This document shows, in pieces, positions 61,140 to 64,000 of a stretch of DNA of 64,000 bases. Origin of the DNA: Streptacidiphilus sp041262525 (GTDB lineage: Bacteria; Actinomycetota; Actinomycetes; Streptomycetales; Streptomycetaceae); assembly GCF_041262525.1 (NCBI RefSeq), contig NZ_JBGCCK010000001.1:186001-250000 (forward strand), in the 5' to 3' direction. Below the pieces are notes generated by a model. It made no database searches. It was not told the DNA's origin and saw only the letters and a list, made by a program, of their open reading frames with translations. Position 1 is the stretch's first letter. Every line of letters begins with the position of its first letter. The position numbers and the translations under genes were made by a program.

Positions 61140-62034
61140 CACGCTCAGCGGCAACGCGGGCAACGGCCGCGCCGACGTCATCCACGACATCGGCTACCGC
61201 CACTACGAGGGCCCACGCCTGGGCGCCGGCTATGCGACGCGTTCGCTCTACACGGCCAGCCTGCGCGGGGCCTTCGGGCTCGGCCGCTCCGGCAAGTCGA
61301 AGATCCTGCCCATGGCGATGGCCGTGATCATGATCGTGCCCGCAGTGATCATGGTGGCGGTCTCGGTCTACCTCAAGTCCGGCAAGCTGCCGATCGAGTA
61401 CGTGCACTACCTGACGATCATGCAGTTCGTGATCGCCGTCTTCACCGCCGCCCAGGCGCCCGTGCTGCTCTCGCGCGACCTGCGCTTCATGACGGTGCCG
61501 CTCTACTTCTCCCGCCCGCTGCGCTCCTCCGACTACGTGCGGGCCAAGTTCGCGGCGATGGTCACGGCCGTCTTCATCCTGACCCTGCTGCCGATGCTGA
61601 TCATGTGGATCGGCTCGATGCTCGGCTCGATGCCCTTCGGTTACAACATCCAGCACTTCAGCTACAGCGTGGTCGCCGCCGCGTTCTACGCCTTGGTCTA
61701 CGCCGGGATCGGTCTCGCGGTCGCCTCGCTGACGCCGCGCCGCGGCTTCGGCGTCGCCGCGATCATCGCGATCTTCATGGTGTCCGAGGGCGTCGCCGGG
61801 GTGATCTTCCAGGTGATCCGCCACCAGGGGCACGACGCCGCCGCCCACTGGGTGGCCATGCTCAACCCCGGCCTCCTGATCGACTCCACGGTCGGCTGGC
61901 TCTTCGGGGTGACGCCGGATCACGGCCCGGTGGGTGTGCCCAGCACGCTCGGCGGTTTCGTCTTCCTCGCCGAGATCGCCCTGATCGTCGTCGGCACCTT
62001 CGCCCTGCTCGTCCGTCGCTACCGGAAGATCTGA
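61132..62034 (+). CDS. ABC-2 transporter permease (first pair)
   Basis: A 300-residue membrane protein with about six helices. The start MSDTLSGNAGNGRADVIHDI, then GYRHYEGPRLG, is typical of a Streptomyces permease group; later segments are FMTVPLYFSRPLRSSDYVRA and ALVYAGIGLAVASLTPRRGF. GGAGG precedes the ATG. The substrate is unknown. Confidence 0.87.
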   Translation: MSDTLSGNAGNGRADVIHDIGYRHYEGPRLGAGYATRSLYTASLRGAFGLGRSGKSKILPMAMAVIMIVPAVIMVAVSVYLKSGKLPIEYVHYLTIMQFVIAVFTAAQAPVLLSRDLRFMTVPLYFSRPLRSSDYVRAKFAAMVTAVFILTLLPMLIMWIGSMLGSMPFGYNIQHFSYSVVAAAFYALVYAGIGLAVASLTPRRGFGVAAIIAIFMVSEGVAGVIFQVIRHQGHDAAAHWVAMLNPGLLIDSTVGWLFGVTPDHGPVGVPSTLGGFVFLAEIALIVVGTFALLVRRYRKI

Positions 62035-62046
62035 GGAGGCAGCACC

Positions 62047-62967
62047 ATGACCACCATCAGCATCGACCGGGCGTCCCGCTGGTTCGGCAACGTCGTCGCG
62101 GTCAACGACGTCTCGATGACGATCGCGCCGGGTGTCACCGGCCTGCTCGGCCCCAACGGCGCGGGCAAGTCCACTCTGATCCACATGATGAGCGGCTTCC
62201 TGCCGCCCTCCTCCGGCAGCGTAGTCCTGGACGGCGTGCCGATCTGGAAGAACCAGCAGGCCTACCGTCAGATCGGGCTCGTCCCCGAGCGCGAGGCCAT
62301 GTACGACTTCCTCACCGGCTGGGAGTTCGTCCTCGCCAACGCCGAGCTGCACGGCCTGTCCGATCCTGGCGAGGCGGCGAAGCGCGCGCTGGCCACGGTC
62401 GAGATGGAGTACGCGCAGGACCGCCAGGTCTCCACCTACAGCAAGGGCATGAAGCAGCGCGTCAAGATGGCCTCGGCCCTGGTCCACGACCCGGCCGTGC
62501 TGCTGCTCGACGAGCCCTTCAACGGCATGGACCCGCGCCAGCGGATGCACCTGATGGAGCTGCTGCGCCGGTTCGGCGCGGAGGGCCGGACGGTGCTCTT
62601 CTCCTCGCACATTCTGGAGGAGGTCGAGCAGCTCGCCCGCCACATCGAGGTGGTCGTCGCGGGTCGCCACGCCGCCTCGGGAGACTTCCGCAAGATCCGC
62701 CGCCTGATGACGGACCGCCCGCACCGCTACACGGTCCGCTCCAGCGACGACCGCGCGCTCGCGGCCGCGCTGATCGCGGACGGCTCCACGGCCGGGATCG
62801 AGCTGGACTACAAGGAGCGGGCGCTGCAGATCCAGGCGATCGACTTCTACCGCTTCACCGAGCTGGTGCCGCGCGTCGCCAAGGAGGCAGGCATCCGCCT
62901 GCTGACCGTCTCCCCGGCGGACGAGTCGTTGGAGAGCGTCTTCTCCTACCTCGTCGCCGCCAAGTAA
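62047..62967 (+). CDS. ABC-2 transporter ATPase (second pair)
   Basis: A 306-residue ATPase related to the first: Walker A GPNGAGKST, signature YSKGMKQRVKMASAL, Walker B VLLLDEPFNGMDP, FSSHILEEVEQLARH. GAGGAGG lies before the ATG at 62047, 12 bases after the previous stop. Two alternating ATPase/permease pairs suggest two exporters or one heteromeric complex. Confidence 0.92.
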   Translation: MTTISIDRASRWFGNVVAVNDVSMTIAPGVTGLLGPNGAGKSTLIHMMSGFLPPSSGSVVLDGVPIWKNQQAYRQIGLVPEREAMYDFLTGWEFVLANAELHGLSDPGEAAKRALATVEMEYAQDRQVSTYSKGMKQRVKMASALVHDPAVLLLDEPFNGMDPRQRMHLMELLRRFGAEGRTVLFSSHILEEVEQLARHIEVVVAGRHAASGDFRKIRRLMTDRPHRYTVRSSDDRALAAALIADGSTAGIELDYKERALQIQAIDFYRFTELVPRVAKEAGIRLLTVSPADESLESVFSYLVAAK

Positions 62968-62987
62968 CGGAAGGCCGAGACCTCATC

Positions 62988-63704
62988 ATGAACGTCACAG
63001 TCGCCCGGCTGACCATGCGCGGCCTGCTCGGCCGCCGCCGGGGCCTGCTGCTGCTCGCGCTGCCCCTGCTGCTGATCGTGCTCTCCGTGGTGATCCGCGT
63101 CGTGGCCGGCCAGGACGAGAACACCGCCGCCGGGATCCTCGGCGGACTGGGGCTGGGCACGATGGTCCCGCTGGTCGGCCTGATCGCCGGCACGGGGGCC
63201 ATCGGCCCGGAGATCGACGACGGCTCGATCATCTACCTGCTGGCCAAGCCGCAGCCGCGCTGGAAGATCATCGTCTCCAAGCTCGTCGTGGCGATCGGCT
63301 GCTCGGTGGTCTTCGCCGCGCTGCCGACGTACATCGCCGGCCTGATCCTCTTCGGCACCTTCGAGAACCTGACCCTCGGTTACACGATCGCGGCGCTGAT
63401 CGCGGGCATCGCCTACAGTGCGCTGTTCCTGCTCTTCGGCGTGATCTCCCGGCACGCGGTGGTCTGGGGCCTGATGTACGCGCTGCTGTGGGAGACCATC
63501 GTCGGCACGTACGTGCCGGGCGCGCAGACCCTCAGCGTGCACCAGTGGGCGCTGTCGGTCGGCCAGAAGATCGCCGACCCCGGCGTCATCAGCTCCTCCG
63601 TGCACCTGCCGACGGCGATCCCGCTGCTGCTGGTCGCCACCGTCGGCGGCGCGTGGCTGGCCGCGGCCCGCCTGAGCAGGCTGACGCTGGCCGGCGAGGA
63701 GTAA
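62988..63704 (+). CDS. ABC-2 transporter permease (second pair)
   Basis: A 238-residue membrane protein with about six helices; MNVTVARLTMRGLLGRRRGL at the start and the ABC-2 segment EIDDGSIIYLLAKPQPRWKI. It is the last gene of the four-gene operon and is followed by a terminator hairpin. Confidence 0.87.
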   Translation: MNVTVARLTMRGLLGRRRGLLLLALPLLLIVLSVVIRVVAGQDENTAAGILGGLGLGTMVPLVGLIAGTGAIGPEIDDGSIIYLLAKPQPRWKIIVSKLVVAIGCSVVFAALPTYIAGLILFGTFENLTLGYTIAALIAGIAYSALFLLFGVISRHAVVWGLMYALLWETIVGTYVPGAQTLSVHQWALSVGQKIADPGVISSSVHLPTAIPLLLVATVGGAWLAAARLSRLTLAGEE

Positions 63705-63750
63705 TTCCCTCGAATTCGGACCTGCCGCTCGAATTCGGAGCACATACCCG

Positions 63751-63781
63751 ACGCCCAGGGGCACTTGTTGCCCCTGGGCGT
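63751..63781. terminator. Bidirectional hairpin between ABC operon and serpin gene
   Basis: ACGCCCAGGGGCA and TGCCCCTGGGCGT form a perfect 13-pair stem around a five-base loop. Convergent genes flank it. Confidence 0.88.
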
Positions 63782-63786
63782 TCGGT

Positions 63787-64000
63787 TCAACGCGGGTCGG
63801 TGACCCGGCCGAGGAAGAGCACGTGGCCGGTCGTCGTGTCCCGGATCAGGAACACGAACGGCCGGTCGAACGAGAGCGGGATGTACGCGGCCGACAACGT
63901 GACCATCACTCCGCTCGCGGCGGCCGCCGTGGTGCCCTGCTCGTCGACGTCCACCTTGATGCGCTGGACCACCGTGCTGACCTGCAGACCCCCGCTGCCG
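63787..64000 (-). CDS. Serpin (serine protease inhibitor), C-terminal part
   Basis: The last 70 codons of a gene that begins beyond the right edge. The visible part has the serpin hinge (IKVDVDEQGTTAAAASG), the reactive-loop region and the conserved end strand PFVFLIRDTTTGHVLFLGRV, followed by TDPR and TGA. In the hinge, small residues after EQGT allow loop insertion, as in inhibitory serpins. Bacterial serpins may be secreted or cytoplasmic; the start is not in the window. Confidence 0.85.
   Translation of the reverse strand, partial: GSGGLQVSTVVQRIKVDVDEQGTTAAAASGVMVTLSAAYIPLSFDRPFVFLIRDTTTGHVLFLGRVTDPR

Noticed and set aside
63708..63739. Direct repeat CTCGAATTCGGA occurring twice after the ABC operon
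   Set aside because: Short, two copies only, in a normal intergenic gap before a terminator; no sign of an insertion between them.

Overview
The window is high-GC actinobacterial DNA, most like Streptomyces or a close relative (Streptomycetaceae). This rests on frequent GTG starts, many apparently leaderless genes, a fused cydCD gene, a matAB-type cell-surface polysaccharide pair, an AfsR/BTAD regulator, and an actinomycete integrative and conjugative element (AICE) with FtsK-type transfer and RepSA-type replication genes. No rRNA, tRNA, CRISPR array or polyketide/peptide synthase cluster was recognised.

Left part, 1-31 kb, is mostly core chromosome: a secreted protein, a YibE/F membrane protein, thiC behind a TPP riboswitch, an amidase-like exoprotein, a CBS protein, a MerR regulator divergent from an aldo/keto reductase, asd, a metallophosphoesterase, a LacI regulator, an aromatic/histidinol-phosphate aminotransferase, a MacAB-like export operon followed by a two-component system, and cydA-cydB-cydCD with a Rex-like site upstream and a DevS/DosT-like sensor kinase downstream. 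One accessory patch (3.5-6.4 kb) looks like a decayed mobile element that integrated in the 3' end of thiC: the displaced native thiC 3' end and its terminator lie at 6290-6470, and the patch holds fragments of AICE GntR and Rep genes.

Middle part, about 32.0-45.7 kb, is an apparently intact AICE. It carries a thiamine-binding protein, an XRE/TPR regulator, an RsbW-like ATPase, small hypothetical genes, a GntR (KorSA-like) regulator, an FtsK/TraB-type DNA translocase, a small Spd-like membrane protein, a HUH-type replication initiator and, at its right end, a large serine recombinase. The two ends (32012 and 45665) split one copy of a dispersed chromosomal inverted repeat between the sensor kinase and a HAD phosphatase gene. 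Joining the element ends gives a dyad-symmetric attP; joining the flanks restores the repeat.

Right part, 45.8-64 kb, returns to chromosome: HAD phosphatase, AfsR-like regulator carrying two in-frame 42-44 bp palindromic insertions, a DHA2 MFS exporter, matA/matB-like genes, an LLM-class oxidoreductase, an operon of four related single-pass membrane proteins, two ABC-2 ATPase/permease pairs, and the 3' end of a serpin gene at the edge.

Two dispersed repeat families run through the window. One is a 42-46 bp palindrome centred on CACGTG with a parS-like core (four copies). The other is a 100-130 bp inverted repeat that often starts at a stop codon and probably acts as a bidirectional terminator (three intact copies, one split by the AICE, one partial copy inside cydCD).
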